Origin: Undaria pinnatifida
Taxonomy: Eukaryota; Sar; Phaeophyceae; Laminariales; Alariaceae
Assembly: GCA_012845835.1 (NCBI GenBank)
Contig: JABAKD010000001.1
Coordinates: 17,843,251 to 17,907,250, forward strand
Reading direction: 5' to 3'
DNA length: 64,000 bases
The translations under genes were made by a program, and so were the position numbers. Position 1 is the stretch's first letter; every line of letters starts with the position of its first letter. The notes under the pieces were generated by a model. That model saw only the letters and a program-made list of their open reading frames with translations, was not told the origin of the DNA and did no database searches. Shown here piece after piece: positions 31,470 through 43,489 of the stretch.

Positions 31470-34400
31470 GGGTTGCATATGATCTTGATGTTGGGCACTG
31501 GCGATACGTCGATATTAGCAAGGATGATCGCGATTGTGTGCTGGTGTTCGGCGTACTTATAATGGCCGCCGAGCTCAAAGATTGTGGGAACTCCTTCCAA
31601 AGACATGTGCCAGCGGTGCATGCCACTGTACAATGCAATATATATAGTCTATATATTTATTAATGTTTATATATATACTGCAAACGCAGTAGCACGGATT
31701 AATTGTGTTATAATTTGCATCTATCTGCTGGTGCCTAGGAAGTCAATTACAGCATCGTGATATGTTTCAATATTATTGAGTGTAGAAATATTTCCGAGAT
31801 CACGAGCTCTGTTCCGTATATTGATTTAACTATGATGTGTCTCAAAGACGGGTACGCTCCAATCAGCCGCATTAGGCTACAGGCAACGCACCGCAACTCA
31901 CATACAGTGCACAGAAGAAGGCATGTTTGGATTGTTTTTTTATGTGGTCGTGTAGTCCCGAAAGCGTGCGGTCGGCGACGAGGTGGAAAGGCGGAGTTAG
32001 CTGAGGGATCACGCGCCACTTCTCAGCAACACTCGTCGCACGCAATACACCTGCCTCCTTCTGATGTCTAGTCGTACATATTCCACCAAGTTGTTCGTGT
32101 GTAACTGTGACGTATTGCTGCTGTACGGTGCGAGACAAGCTATGTCGAACAATTTGCTACCGCGAGTGAGTGCAGCACCAGGGACGAACGCAACAGGCAC
32201 AACAACAGTTGGTGCACCGACCTGTATCGTTCTCTGGATATATGGTATGTTTACCGTAATAGGTGAATTTATGGGGTTTCCGTCTAGAGTCTGCATTTTT
32301 CTTCCTGGCGACGGCACGAGAGAGCACATCTACATCAGCGAGAGGTATTTTGTCTTGGCTCCATGTCTACCGGAAGCACTGTACTACGACACACAATATT
32401 TGTACTGAAAGTGTTGCGGGATTGGGCACACCCACTTTCTATTATCAGCCACCGTTCACTAAATAGAGTATCGCTGACACCCACCACCTTTATCTCCTTC
32501 CTTAGCGCCTGAGGACGACAGTGGCACGCTACCTGCCGGCATGAGCCGTCGTCATTTGCTCTAAGCCGCGCATGACGGGGCTGTCGGCACAAGAGCCTGG
32601 TGTTTCGTCATGGTCACAATACGCGACAGCACAGTGTGAATGCATATTCATTGGATGTTTCGTTCTGGTTGGGCGATAGAGATTGGTGGCACTATTTAGC
32701 TTGCGCTATTGGTAGGCCTCCGCCGTGCGTTTAGGGATATGTCGATTTTTATTTTCGCGGCAGCATCATCTGTTCCGAGTGCATGTCGACAGCTCGAGGT
32801 TAGACGCGGATGAAAACTCTAGATACAACATCTAGCGCCAAATAAAAAATTGCCAAGAGGACATGCCGTAGACAACTGTTTGGCGCTCTCGGGGTCGTCG
32901 GCTGCAACAGTTCGGCATTAACAACCCCAGGCCGTCCGGTGTTGCCCCGTCAAATTTCCACACCTGAACAAGATGCCGAGCTCGTTATTTTACCCCTCCC
33001 TCCCTCTCTATCTCCCTTGCCCCAACTCTCCTCCTCCCCCCCCTCCTCCGCCCTCCTCCTCGTCTCCCCCTCCCCCTCCACCTCTCCCGCAAGCAAATTT
33101 CAGTAGCGCTCCGCATTCCCAACTCGATAAACCACAGCCGTCCTCGCGAAAAAAAATAAAAAGGGCAACAGGGTAACGTTGCACTTTTGTTTTTTTGCCC
33201 TTCGCCATCCAAAAACAAAATTGCGTGGCTGGAACCCCCGTCTTTCTTGCCTAGAACTGGAAGAACAAAAAAAGACAAATCATCGGCAGGCGAAAGAACA
33301 ATAAACGAAGAAACGGCCTTGAAAACACGCGGAAAAACCAAGCGCAAATGTCAGCATCAACAAAACCAAAATTGACATACTACGCGGTTCGAACAAAATC
33401 GCGCTTTCCGCCAAAAGACAAATATATATGCACATAAACACCCCGGAAAAAAATTCGACCGATGAAGTACAGTTTGCAAAGTCGAGCATCGACGTAATCG
33501 CGAGCGAACCACACACAGGTCCGGTATTTTACCTAGTTACCGAAAAAAAACACGCCGTGAAGCAGGGCCGCTCGACGAGAAAAAAACAAACCTTCCACGG
33601 GTTAGGCAAGAAAGCTAGTGAAACCGATAACCCAAAACAAACAAAAGTCGGCCAGGAGATGCAAACCACAAGGATAATCATCCAGGCATCTAAGCACGGT
33701 AGTAGCATTCTGAATATCCCCCTGACCCCTTGGAGTTTGACGGCAAACACTGCTCCCGCATCGGGCTGTTCCAACCTCTGCCGATCGTCAAGCTCGACAC
33801 TGTTGCCCAAACCACATGCTTAAGGAACACAATGGGCGAGGGAAGAGGGGGGTGGGGGAATGCAGGCGGAGGAGAAAGGAGGCGGGGCAATGGTGGTGGT
33901 TGGGTGGAAGGGTGGATAGATGTGGCGGGATGATGGACTGTCTTCCAGCGTCGCGCTTGGTATCGGTCAGAAACCCATCACCAAAAACATGGCAACTACA
34001 CACGTCCCTGGTATGTTGTACCAAGGTATTGTACCTTCTATATTATGCAAGGCATGGTACCTTCGACATGGTGTAGCTGTTGTTTATTTCGCCTTTCGAC
34101 CATGTACACATGCACAGCGCCCAGCTAGGGATAAGGGTCATCGGATCAACGTGCTCACGGGTCCGGAGGTTGCGGGAGCTTGCGCTGTCGTTGCCACGAC
34201 AGCATCGTTGTGTCGTGCAGCACGCGGCCCAAACCCATGCGCCGCAGCGCGGTGACCGAAAATTTCACTTATACTTGCCCACCGGAGGAGGCAAAAAAAA
34301 CCCATCTCCGTCCCTACAAGCGAACGTAGCCATTTAGAGGTCTAATACAAAGACACATATCTTACTATTAATATTAGGCAGTGTCATCTTAGGCGACAAT

Positions 34401-34878
34401 CACTACGTCTACTCGCCCTCAGACACGTGCTATATTGCAATAGGTATCCCAACCACGAGTTTTTTTTTACGAGAAACCCTAGCTCCACTACTAGCAAGAT
34501 GTGATTGATGTGATTGGTATGATTGATGATTGATGACGTTGATTTTGCGGGCGATCATGCATAACAAAACTTCAGTGTGTTGCCTATGCGTCGACGGCTG
34601 ATGCCATACCCTTTTCATATACAGCAGCAACTGTATACCAGGTACGAGGTTACTGCTGAGAGAAGCTCTGTGTTCATTACGAGAGCCGAAATGGCAGTAC
34701 AACCGTTACCAGGTATGCGCAATCCCTTGGACTAGTAAACACCGGATACGAACAGCATAATCAGAGGGAACACTGAACTTCCAATGATTTGGGGTAGCTA
34801 GTCGGTTCAGCAGTCCCGTCAAACATTAAACCTTATAAAAAAAAACGGGCAATAGCTTCTACCCCTGCCGGAGACCCA
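31470..34878. other. No gene recognised; low-complexity tracts
   Basis: No gene is supported. A pyrimidine-rich (CTCCTCC)n stretch lies at about 32990-33095. An A-rich, purine-skewed stretch covers about 33140-33620. Weakly protein-like frames at 31451-31663 and 32064-32408 (+) lack domains and splice support. Confidence 0.3.
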
Positions 34879-35137
34879 GGCTACGGTAGGGGGGACCCCT
34901 TTTGGGCCTTTTATTTCAGTGGCCAGGGGTCACTCGCGCGAGTAACCCCTTTGTTCCTATGCGATTTTACGTATTCTTCATGTTTTACATTGGCGAAATT
35001 AATTCGCAATGCAAAGGTGATCTAAGCTGCGCCGAAACAAGTGCCTAAAAACCACCTTCATCTGTGGGGTACAGAGCCACTCGTACGAGTGGCTCAAACA
35101 CACCAGTGAAAATGGGGGTACCCCCCCTACCATAGCC
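34879..35137 (+). mobile_element. Family B MITE-like element, best copy
   Basis: The left TIR GGCTACGGTAGGGGGGACCC and the right TIR GGTACCCCCCCTACCATAGC are near-perfect inverted repeats. Two palindromes lie inside, GGTCACTCGCGCGAGTAACC near 34927-34946 and GAGCCACTCGTACGAGTGGC near 35066-35085. Between them are an A/T-rich segment and GCAATGCAAAGGTGATC. There is no ORF. It serves as the reference copy of the family. Confidence 0.75.
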
Positions 35138-35955
35138 TTGGTCCGGAGTAATGGCGGGCTTCCTCGCACGTAGCACGTGTCCTCACCTAACCGACGCGAT
35201 GAAGAAGATGTCCAGCTCCCGGCCTTCAAAAGCGACACACGTTGTCCTCTTCGCTCCTGGCACCTAATCCGTTTTCGGCAGACGTCCAACAACAGAATCG
35301 TGCACAGTAACATAGTGACCGCCCCGGTTCCAGAGCGACCCAGGATAATAAGAGCATTCGCCTCTTAAGAACGCTCAAACTGGCTTGTCGCGTCTTGTGA
35401 AGCCAATATACTAAAGCCTACATGGTACCGAATCTGAGACAAGAGCGGTGCGGTGATGGTAGCGGTCAAATGCGGGTGTCACGGTGCGGGGGTACTCTCT
35501 CTACCACGAAACTAAAGGGGGGTGCTTGCACAGAACCACACGCCGGCAGGCATACTGTGAGCGCATTTTCAATTCCTTTCATTTGTTCTTTTTATTTACA
35601 AATATTTGACAATCAATTCCAGGTCAACAAGCACCACCTAGCTGATTCCCTTCGCTCACGTCTCCTGTCCACAACCGCCGTGCTGGGTCAACCGTTGACA
35701 CACAAAACGTGAGACATCCACGAAACGTTGCTGAAAATGGTGCGCCAGGTGTTGGTTTTATAGCGAACCAAGCAGATGTTTCGAGTCGACGAGGCAAGAC
35801 AAAAATGCTTGGTCTTGCCACGAACTTGACATCGAAAAGAACCCTACCAATTATTAATAGCGATGTCACGATTCCTTATGAAGAACGTTTACAAAAAAAA
35901 GCGTGGGCGTGAACGCACGCAAAAAACGCGTATTTAGTCGTAACCCATCAAAAGC
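35138..35955. other. No gene recognised
   Basis: No gene is recognised. A + frame at 35709-35912 is open but carries no domain. This interval would hold 3' exons of the SMP-30-like gene if that gene continued downstream. Confidence 0.3.
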
Positions 35956-36207
35956 TTAGGGGGGTGGAGGACGGTCCGGCCGCTGCCCTTCACAAGAACG
36001 CGAATGAGAAACACCGGAAACCCCGCATGGGGTCAACCAGAACGTTGGACATGCCGGCGTATTGGAAGACGAGACTTTCATGCTGTTCACCTTGATCGCC
36101 CGCAGGAGCTCTCCAGTGGGGCTGTAACGACGCGCTACTCCCGAGCCATGCAGGACCACCCAAAGACTGCCTTCCGCGTCGACCGTGGCGCCGTCGGGGA
36201 AACCGTC
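35956..36207 (-). CDS. SMP-30/gluconolactonase-like exon (partial)
   Basis: On the minus strand an acceptor (CTTGGCGTTACAG) precedes an open exon starting at 36207. The translation begins DGFPDGATVDAEGSLWVV, then VARRYSPTGELLRAIKV, then NTPACPTF. This matches the late beta-propeller blade of SMP-30/regucalcin/gluconolactonase proteins, where PDG..xDAEGxLW, V.RY.PxGxLLR and C..FGG are conserved. The family consists of metal-dependent lactonases. After CPTF the expected glycine pair is missing and the frame departs from the family, so the exon probably ends, or a frameshift lies, near 36065-36035. No upstream exons were found within the next 2 kb, where a family C repeat sits. It is either a gene fragment or one exon of a gene with large introns. 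Confidence 0.5.
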   Translation of the reverse strand, partial: DGFPDGATVDAEGSLWVVLHGSGVARRYSPTGELLRAIKVNSMKVSSSNTPACPTFWLTPCGVSGVSHSRSCEGQRPDRPPPP

Positions 36208-36519
36208 CTGTAACGCCAAGAACAATCCGAACTAGCATAAAAGCAAGGTTTCATCCACTAGGATGTTTGCGAACCGCCAACTTTGGTTGCGTATGTAGGA
36301 GTTGGGGTAGGGAAAAAAGCAGTACACAATATTATTGAAACCATCGAACGTCACAAACCATCGTCAACTCAAACCCAACCCACCCAAACAATCATCGAAA
36401 AAATAGGTTATACATAAGTGTTCCTACTATTCTGTGTTATTTCTAGTACGGAGGACCGCAGTAATCAGGACCTGCGATATATCACGTCATATATTTCTAG
36501 CCATCCATGACGTAGCTTT
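36208..36519. other. Intron-like sequence upstream of SMP-30 exon
   Basis: This AT-richer stretch lies between the splice acceptor at 36208-36210 and the family C copy. No exon is recognised. Confidence 0.3.
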
Positions 36520-37485
36520 CATTCACCCCCCCTCCCCCCCTCCAACGCCCCACACCCCACACGATCGCCCAGACCCAGCACCGCGCGTATAGCAAGCCCC
36601 TACATATATGATTAATACTCGCGATTGTAGGATCACACACAATGTTGCGAAGATCAGTGTTGACCAAATCCTTGATCTCATAGCTGAAGTGTATTTAAAT
36701 ATTATATATATGTGACCTGAACCTCTTGAAAAAACCCTTTTTTTTTGTTTTTTTCTTCTCTTCTTTTTTTCCACCATTCCTTTCTCTTGCTTAAACGCCC
36801 CACCTAATATCGAAATCCGCCAGAGTAATAAACACATCCTCGCCCTGGTTATCGCCTTGTTGTCGTTTCAGAGCCGTCCATGCCGCTGCTGCAATTCCCA
36901 CCCACCCCCGCCCCCAACGCCCTCTCCTTCCCCGCCACCCGCACCATCGCCTAGACCTAGCACCACGCGTATACCAAACCCCTACATCTATGCGACCTAA
37001 AGCCCCCCCCCCCCGCCCCCCGCCCCCCGCCCCCCCCGGCACATTCCCCCCCTCCTCCCCCACAAGAAGGATTTCAGTTTCAACGAACAAATTGACCTGC
37101 CCCACCCGTCCCCTCCCCCCCCTTCCCCCCTCCCGCCCCCCTTTTGATCGAAATCAGGCCCCGACGTCCTTAAAACCTCGCCCTCCCCTCACCGGTTATT
37201 CGACTTACAGGATTCACTAGATAAACTGAAGAATTTCTTCCACAGCTGTCAGATTTTGTCCCCCTCAGACACGGGTTTTATAGTTTCCGCGCACAGACTG
37301 GCCAACATCACCCTGTTGACCCTGATAGCTAGACTGTAGTTGCAAGGGGAGTCGCCGACCTATATCCTTATTAATGAGGACACACAATCCGCAATACGTG
37401 CGATCGGAGTATTACACACAGCTTGCAAAGATGAGTTTCGACAAAATGTTCGATCTCTCAGCTGGAGTGTATTTTAATTTTTTTG
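36520..37485 (-). repeat. Family C copy, reverse
   Basis: Read on the minus strand, the head starts near 37480 and the core runs to about 37200. The G-rich body (poly-C on +) reaches about 36990, followed by GGTGCTAGGTCTAGGCGATG and the (A/T)GGCGGATTTCGATATTAGG module. A second, diverged head lies near 36600-36720 in the same orientation. The heads are about 0.8 kb apart. Confidence 0.65.
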
Positions 37486-37551
37486 ATATTCCTCAGTTTT
37501 ACTGGTCATATTTGGTCCGGAGCAATGATCAATGGTTGTTGACTTGTATTC

Positions 37552-37900
37552 CTACGGCTGGTCGCATGGTTCTATACAGTGCGCCTCACTAAGGTTGGTT
37601 GCATGGTTCTATACAGTGCGCCTCAAAAGAAGTGCATAACATATCGGCAAGCGTGTGCTAGCAGGGGTTTAGGTAAACTTATGTCGCGTACTGAGCAGAT
37701 GCGATACATCGCCGAACAAGTGAGTGACATATCGGTAAGCGTGTGCTAGCAGGGGCTTTAGGCAAACTTATGTCGCGTATTGAGCAGATACGGCACATCA
37801 CCGAACAAGTGCAAACCAGCTATTGAGACCTCGTTGGACGTGCGTGCCAACAGGGGGGCGAGTTTTCTGTAAGTCACGTATTGAGCAGATACTATATATC
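37552..37900. repeat. Nested tandem repeats
   Basis: A duplication of about 35 bp (GCATGGTTCTATACAGTGCG twice, 37562-37628) is followed by a unit of about 92 bp repeated twice, with a decayed third copy. The unit contains CATATCGG, AAGCGTGTGCTAGCAGGGG and GTATTGAGCAGATAC. Starts are near 37631, 37723 and 37830. Confidence 0.75.
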
Positions 37901-37949
37901 GCCACGGTCCCTATTCAAACCAGTTCACAAATCACCGCGCACAACGGAT

Positions 37950-38259
37950 GCACGTTTCGAAAGAGGTGCTAAGGTATACCTGGTAGCTTTTTTTGGCTGA
38001 AACGGTTTCAGAATGACCGGGCTCCTTAACTTACTACTAATGCTGTCGTCGGGATTTTGTACATTGTCTTGTGATCTAATTCTAGTTGAGTTCCGAGATA
38101 GGCCATGGGATTGTTAATCGGATACGCGTCGTAGATATTTTATATTTTCCCCCAATCACTTTTCCTCCAATCATATATAGGGAGACGTGATAGAGTTCCA
38201 ACAAAACCAGCAGCCCCAGAAAGCTAAAAAAAGGCGCGTCCTCTATTGCACCATGCGTC
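37950..38259 (-). mobile_element. Family A MITE-like element
   Basis: The + strand reads AGAGGTGCTAAGGTATACC, CGGTTTCAGAATGACCGGGC, TCCTTAAC, GATAGGCCATGGGATTGTTA and a right end CGTCCTCTATTGCACCATGC. The landmark order is reversed but complete. Confidence 0.55.
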
Positions 38260-38327
38260 AACCCAACAACTGTCACATTTCGCGCGACAGGTATGCTGCT
38301 CTTCTTAACCGGTAGTCAAATTGTGAG

Positions 38328-38495
38328 CTCTCACGCTCTAAAGACTCGTGCTGCATTTGGGCTAGCTTGTTAATTTAAGACACTCTCACACCCTAAAATA
38401 CTCGTGCTGCGATAAGGCTAGCAGGTCAGGCTAAAACACTCTCACGCTCTAAAAGGCTCGTGCGGCAATAACAGGGCTAGCTTGTCAGGCTAAGA
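38328..38495. repeat. 55-bp tandem repeat, three copies
   Basis: Units start at CTCTCACGCTCTA (38328), CTCTCACACCCTA (38383) and CTCTCACGCTCTA (38439). Each contains CTCGTGC(T/G)GC and GGCTAGC. Copies are 55-56 bp with substitutions. Confidence 0.85.
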
Positions 38496-38555
38496 CATTA
38501 TCCGAATGACGGGGCTCATTCCCCTCCAAAATGTGGTAATGCGGTGCATCGTTTT

Positions 38556-38806
38556 GACACGTAACTGCTACGGGTAGAGGTGCACTATTTTTTTTTTGCA
38601 TGAACTGCTGGACTCGAGGAGCTCTACACCCCTCCCAAAAAGTTATTTCGACCAAAACGAAAGTGAACATCGACGAGAAAACACATGGTCTATAGGTATA
38701 CTAAACTCTCATTTTCTAAAAACTTATTGACGTTCCGATCAAATCGCGTTAAGGAGCGTGACAAAGTATTTCGGCCAAAGGCGCCATCTTTATCGCAGCA
38801 AGCGTG
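38556..38806 (+). mobile_element. Family A MITE-like element
   Basis: The left end, CTGCTACGGGTAGAGGTGCA, and the right end, GCCATCTTTATCGCAGCAAG, are imperfect inverted repeats. Internal landmarks include CGAAAGTGAACATCGACGAG and GCGTTAAGGAGCGTGAC. Confidence 0.5.
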
Positions 38807-39158
38807 AATTGTTTTTCAACGTAGGATAGCTTGTACACATAGATAGGCCACGAGGTTGTTTCGTTATTTATCACAATCAATCGGTGATTGGAAGAAGCGT
38901 GGGGCCCTCCATGTATGTGGAGGCGCTCATGCATAGATCCACAGAGGGACGCTCCTCTATCGCACCATGCCTCACATCTCCATACCACGGGCGCTTTCCT
39001 TTTTACCCTCCGTGGTGTGTGACGCAGAACAAGCATTCTACGGAACGTATACATCAAATTTTACCTTCTGCGCGGTACCCTCACTTGCTGAGGATCTCTA
39101 TACCTCCCTTAGAATCGAAAAATGACCAAACGGGTACAGATCAACTCATTGAACACTC

Positions 39159-39752
39159 GACGCGTGCTACGATAGGGATGGACCACCTTTTTGTTTCGGT
39201 GGTTTCCCCAATTTAGGAGCTTAAGACCTAGACTATATCAAAACCTGATTTGGGAGGTCAAGACAACTGGTGTATACCGGTTGAACAATCCCATGGCCCC
39301 AGGTACACAACGACAATCATGTAAAATTAATGGGGCGTATTTCCGACGATTTTGGGATAAGGAGCCCCGTCATCATCATTCAGAAAACATTTCAGACAAA
39401 AAAAGGTATACCTCTATTGTAGCACGCGTCATGACCCAGCAGTAAACCTACTACCAGCAGGTATAATACAACGAAAATCATGCAAAAAAAAACTATACCT
39501 TAATACCCCCCACGATTTTGGGTTAAGGAGCCCCGTCATTCAGGAAACATTTCAGCCAAAAAAAAGGTATACCTCTATTGTAGCACGTGTCATGACCCAA
39601 CAGTAAACCTACTAACAGCAGGTATTTAATACAACGAAGATCATACCAAAAAAAGGTATACCTTAATACCTCCGATGATTTTGGGTCAGGAAGCCCCGTC
39701 ATTAAGAAAACGTTTCGCCGAAATGACGTATACGTCTATTGTAGCACGCGTC
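39159..39752 (+). mobile_element. Family A composite with 161-bp tandem right halves
   Basis: A complete left TIR (GACGCGTGCTACGATAGGGA) is followed by a full unit ending at 39430 (GTAGCACGCGTC). Two more right halves end at 39591 and 39752. Spacing between ends is 161 bp twice. Spacers begin ATGACCCA(G/A)CAGTAAACC and contain GGTATACCTTAATACC. The same spacer and junction are present at 7434-7928. Confidence 0.7.
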
Positions 39753-39979
39753 ACTCTCATGAGGTCTAGGTATTTGAATTGCACAATAAAGCAAGGCATA
39801 TACCCGAAGAACTCGAATGCATATTTTGAGCAATCCCGCAGCTGCTGAGGACCCCTGTCAAACGTAAACGATTGGACGCCGGAGAGTATTCTGCTCCTCC
39901 CGACACATGCCACAGAGATGCACCCACATTTTCCCCCGCAGGGTTCTTGACTGAGGGGCTCTGTTTGCGTCACTCAACC

Positions 39980-40185
39980 GGCGAATACGAGAAAAATAAA
40001 AGCGGATTCTGTTGATGAACAAACGGGTCCATGGCTCAGGCATACCAAAACTGTCAACTTAAGGCTGCCAGAACAACGAAAAATAACGAAATTCCGACGA
40101 TTTGTGGTTAAGGAGTCGTGTCTTCTACAAGCAAAGGTTAACGTTAAACTAGTACCACCTCTATCCTACCTGTATCGTAGCATAC
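39980..40185 (+). repeat. Family A, diverged
   Basis: Landmarks are GAGAAAAATAAAAGCGGATT, CCATGGCTCAGGCATAC, AATTCCGACGATTTGTGGTT, AAGGAGTCGTGTCTTC and a right end ATCCTACCTGTATCGTAGCA. Confidence 0.45.
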
Positions 40186-40566
40186 CGAAGTAGTACAGTA
40201 CTACCGTGAGAGTTGTTGTAAGGTTGGACGCACGATACCGCAGGGGTAGCACCAAACGTTTCTGAAGCTCCTTCCTTGAAAAGCTCTCCATTAGATCTCA
40301 CCAAATACCCACCTCGTTGTGACGGATGGCATTTGTTTTGGCAAGAATATGTCGCATATTTATTCACGTGTTGTCGGAACTATATCCTTGGTTGTTCAGA
40401 ACGTCGTTTTTTGTGCACCTCGAAAGACCGTGGGATTATCCATCGATGGCCACTTTTTCCTCCTCGAAATCAGCTTTGAAGTTGTTGGGGAGAGTTTGAT
40501 GAAGTTCATTTCGGGAGGGTCCTCAAAAATAAATTCTGGTGCACCTCTGCCGCAACAGGTGTTTAT

Positions 40567-40860
40567 GTATTTTTTCGAAAATGAAAGTGCAACCCGACGA
40601 ACAATCGCATGGTGCCTACATATAGATAGAAAACTCACAACATCGAAACATAAAACAATGCTGTGGGCAGAGATATACAGCTCCTCAATTGAGGTTTCTT
40701 AGATACAAAATTGGTGCACTCCTATCGTAGCAAGTGCCTATTTTTTTTCTGTTTCGAAAGTGCTAACCGATGAACAATCGGACATGGCCTACATATAGAT
40801 AGATAGAAAACCCACAACATTGAAAACCGTCGATTGGATTTCAATGATGTTTGGGTAATC
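40567..40860 (+). repeat. Family A left halves in tandem
   Basis: The segment GAAAGTGCAACCCGACGAAC followed by ATATAGATAGAAAACTCACA recurs about 176 bp later as GAAAGTGCTAACCGATGAAC followed by ATAGATAGAAAACCCACAAC. A TIR-like GGTGCACTCCTATCGTAGCA lies between them. This is a tandem of left halves, complementing the right-half arrays elsewhere. Confidence 0.55.
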
Positions 40861-40869
40861 TCTCTTCAT

Positions 40870-43485
40870 CAGTTGAAGGAGAGCAGCGAGCCACATACTA
40901 CAAAAAGGTCAAGTACGTGTTACCCCTGTCACAGTACACATCGGCGTTGTTCTTAGCGTATAGTCTAGGATTTTCCCTTAGCGTACAGGGAAAGAGATAT
41001 TGGCCGTAAGGCCGGGAGAGTTTCATCGGGGGGAATAGTTGTACCTAGAACGTGGGGAGGGTGGAGCGTTTACTGGCCGAGATTTTCGGTGCAGAGCCTG
41101 TCGCTTCACCGATGTTTTGTCCGTCCAAGCTATAAATTCTCCACTTCAAAATCTGCAGCTCTAGATTGCCACAAATACCACTGCTTATACGACGACCCTT
41201 GTGCGTGGTTGGTTGAAACGTTTTCCAGAGTCGAAGGGTGGACTCTATGCAAGCGCTATAGTGCCCTTCGTCCCGTTCTTTATATATTCCCCGGACTATC
41301 AGCAGTATGATGACATATGTGTGGTGTTGGGCAAGGGCAGGAGGAGCACGGGCGAAAGTGCGTTGGTAGGACTGGGAGGTTTGCATGGGGGAAGTCTTGT
41401 AGGTTGAAGTTGATGTGGAGCTGTTGATGGCCGAGATTTCCCGCAGTAGAGCGCTTACTGACCGATATGGCGCGTAGATCGTTCTTAGACCGATGTATTC
41501 CGAACCCACAGTCTCTGTCCCCGCTGTTGCTTTGACAGCGTGAGCTCGGCAAACCTTGCTTCAAGCTGTACAATTTTGCTGTGCAAGCCTTACAGCCCAC
41601 AACCTCTGCTTCTCAAGTTTCTCAACTCGGCCTACTATTTTCCCGCTCATACGGTTCATACGGTTCATACGGTTGTGGATAGTAGCTATGGCGTCGAAAT
41701 GATCGGGGGACTAGCAAATAACGGTCTAAATGTATGGAAATAGACGTCGAAATTTGGTATCTTTCTGGTTGGCCCGATGTTGTATTCCTGAGCTGAACGT
41801 CGAACGGTGTCCGTTTCTCGGGTGATAGCAAACCGAAGTTTAGTGTCGCCTTGGTTGGCCTCAGCGTACACTCATGGGCTGAACATTGAACTCTAAAACG
41901 TTCGCAAGATATAGACTTCGATATTGCGTACATTGTTGGGTTTCAGGGAGTGTCTGCCGCGCGCCGAGGGCGAACTCGTCGGACTGCATGAACATGGCCC
42001 TCCAGAAAGGCTTCTCTCTAGCTTGGACTCGCGTGATGCACACACTATAAAATTGATCGTGATACAGCCGTCGACAGTTCGTTCATAGTTTGGTAAAACT
42101 GGAATATACAACGCGGGAGATACACGTCAACTCACCGAAGTATCAGGGGATGGAGATTGTTTTCTCGGATTTGTATGGTTGTCCCGGGGTTTTCTCGGGG
42201 GCAAAGCATCGTGATATCGAAATTCCTGGCGATGGACGTCGAACTTTAAATATGTTGGGGGTTATCCCGGAGTTTCCCTTGCGAGCTCCACGTCGACTTA
42301 TCGAAATGGCAGGGGCTCGACGTCGAAGGCTCGCATCCTCATGCTCGTCGTCCTGGGGTTTAACTCGGGGGCTGAGGGTCGTGTCGGAATCTCGGGGGAT
42401 TGACTTCGTCGTGCCGTGTCGTCCAGGTCATCGTGTGGTGATGCTCGGGGCTGAATGGATGTTGTAACATTTAATGGGCGGCCAACAGCCGTTTTAAACC
42501 ACGGTCCAGGGAGCATTAGTTTCCCTCAAAAACGATCGTCCGATTTTCGTTTCGTTTTGCTAGTTGTTTGTTGTCTACCTAGATAATAACTAGATTTTTC
42601 ATCTGGCAACATAGTATAATCTGGTTGTGGGTCCAGGTATATAGAAGTTCTTCAGGTTGAGATACTCATAATATATATGGTACATTCCTACTGTAGCATA
42701 CGTCACACTCCCTAAACCGCACCGTTCTGGTTACTTGGAAGCCAAACGTCAGCTTATCGAAATATCGGGGGATCAATGAGCCTTCGTACCGTGTGGCGGT
42801 CGCGTTGAAGGCGTCGCTTCTTCAGCAACTCGTGGGAGTGACTCAGTACCTGTGATGTCTCTCTGTTTCGCTACAAAAGCCGCCACGTACCGCGTCTGCC
42901 ATCGACCCTGAGCGCCAACGAAAGGCACTGCAAGTCATTTACCGAATGGGATACCTAGGAATTCACACCAGCCAACTAACCTAGGCGGAGAAAATTTTCC
43001 CCCCTCGCCCCCCTACTGTAGCCTCGATCGGTCGATGTGCACGGGACTGTTCGACCTGGCAGATTCTCCAGAAGGTGCCTCTCTAGTTGGTTGTTTCAAG
43101 ATGTGAGCGAAACGCTGAGCGTATGTATCACCCGCCGGGCTCTGCCAACGATGAAACCATGTAAATGATGTCAATAGTGTCAATAGTGTCAACAGCGAAC
43201 CCGGTGTGTATTACCTCTGACGCTCAACCACATGTGATACATAGAGTCGCTAACTTTGTTTGGAAACCGTACAGGCTCGAATAGCGGAGATACCACGCCC
43301 TATTCTGTCACAAATCTGCTTCTTATAGCTCGAAGATAGAAAACTGAAACTATAAACTTGCTTCGACCGTACAGAGGCAAACGTAATATAAAAAAACAAA
43401 GCAACCTAATTTTGAAAGCTCGGATATAAAAGGTGGAACGCTCGTCATTAATTAGATGGTATTGGCTGGAATGCAAGGGATGGAA
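40870..43485. other. No gene recognised; diverged tandem sequence
   Basis: Between about 41680 and 42780 the motifs GACGTCGAA, GGTTGGCC, GGGCTGAAC and CTTATCGAAAT(A/G) recur at irregular 60-100 bp spacing, suggesting an old degenerate tandem. A short minisatellite of about four TTCATACGG units lies at 41647-41681. A family B palindrome fragment (CAACTCGTGGGAGTGACTC) lies near 42827. Open frames have no domains. Confidence 0.3.
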
Positions 43486-43489
43486 GGTT

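Noticed and set aside
37620-38495. CRISPR-like spaced repeats
   Set aside because: Units are directly tandem and diverged, without unique spacers of constant length. The context is eukaryotic.
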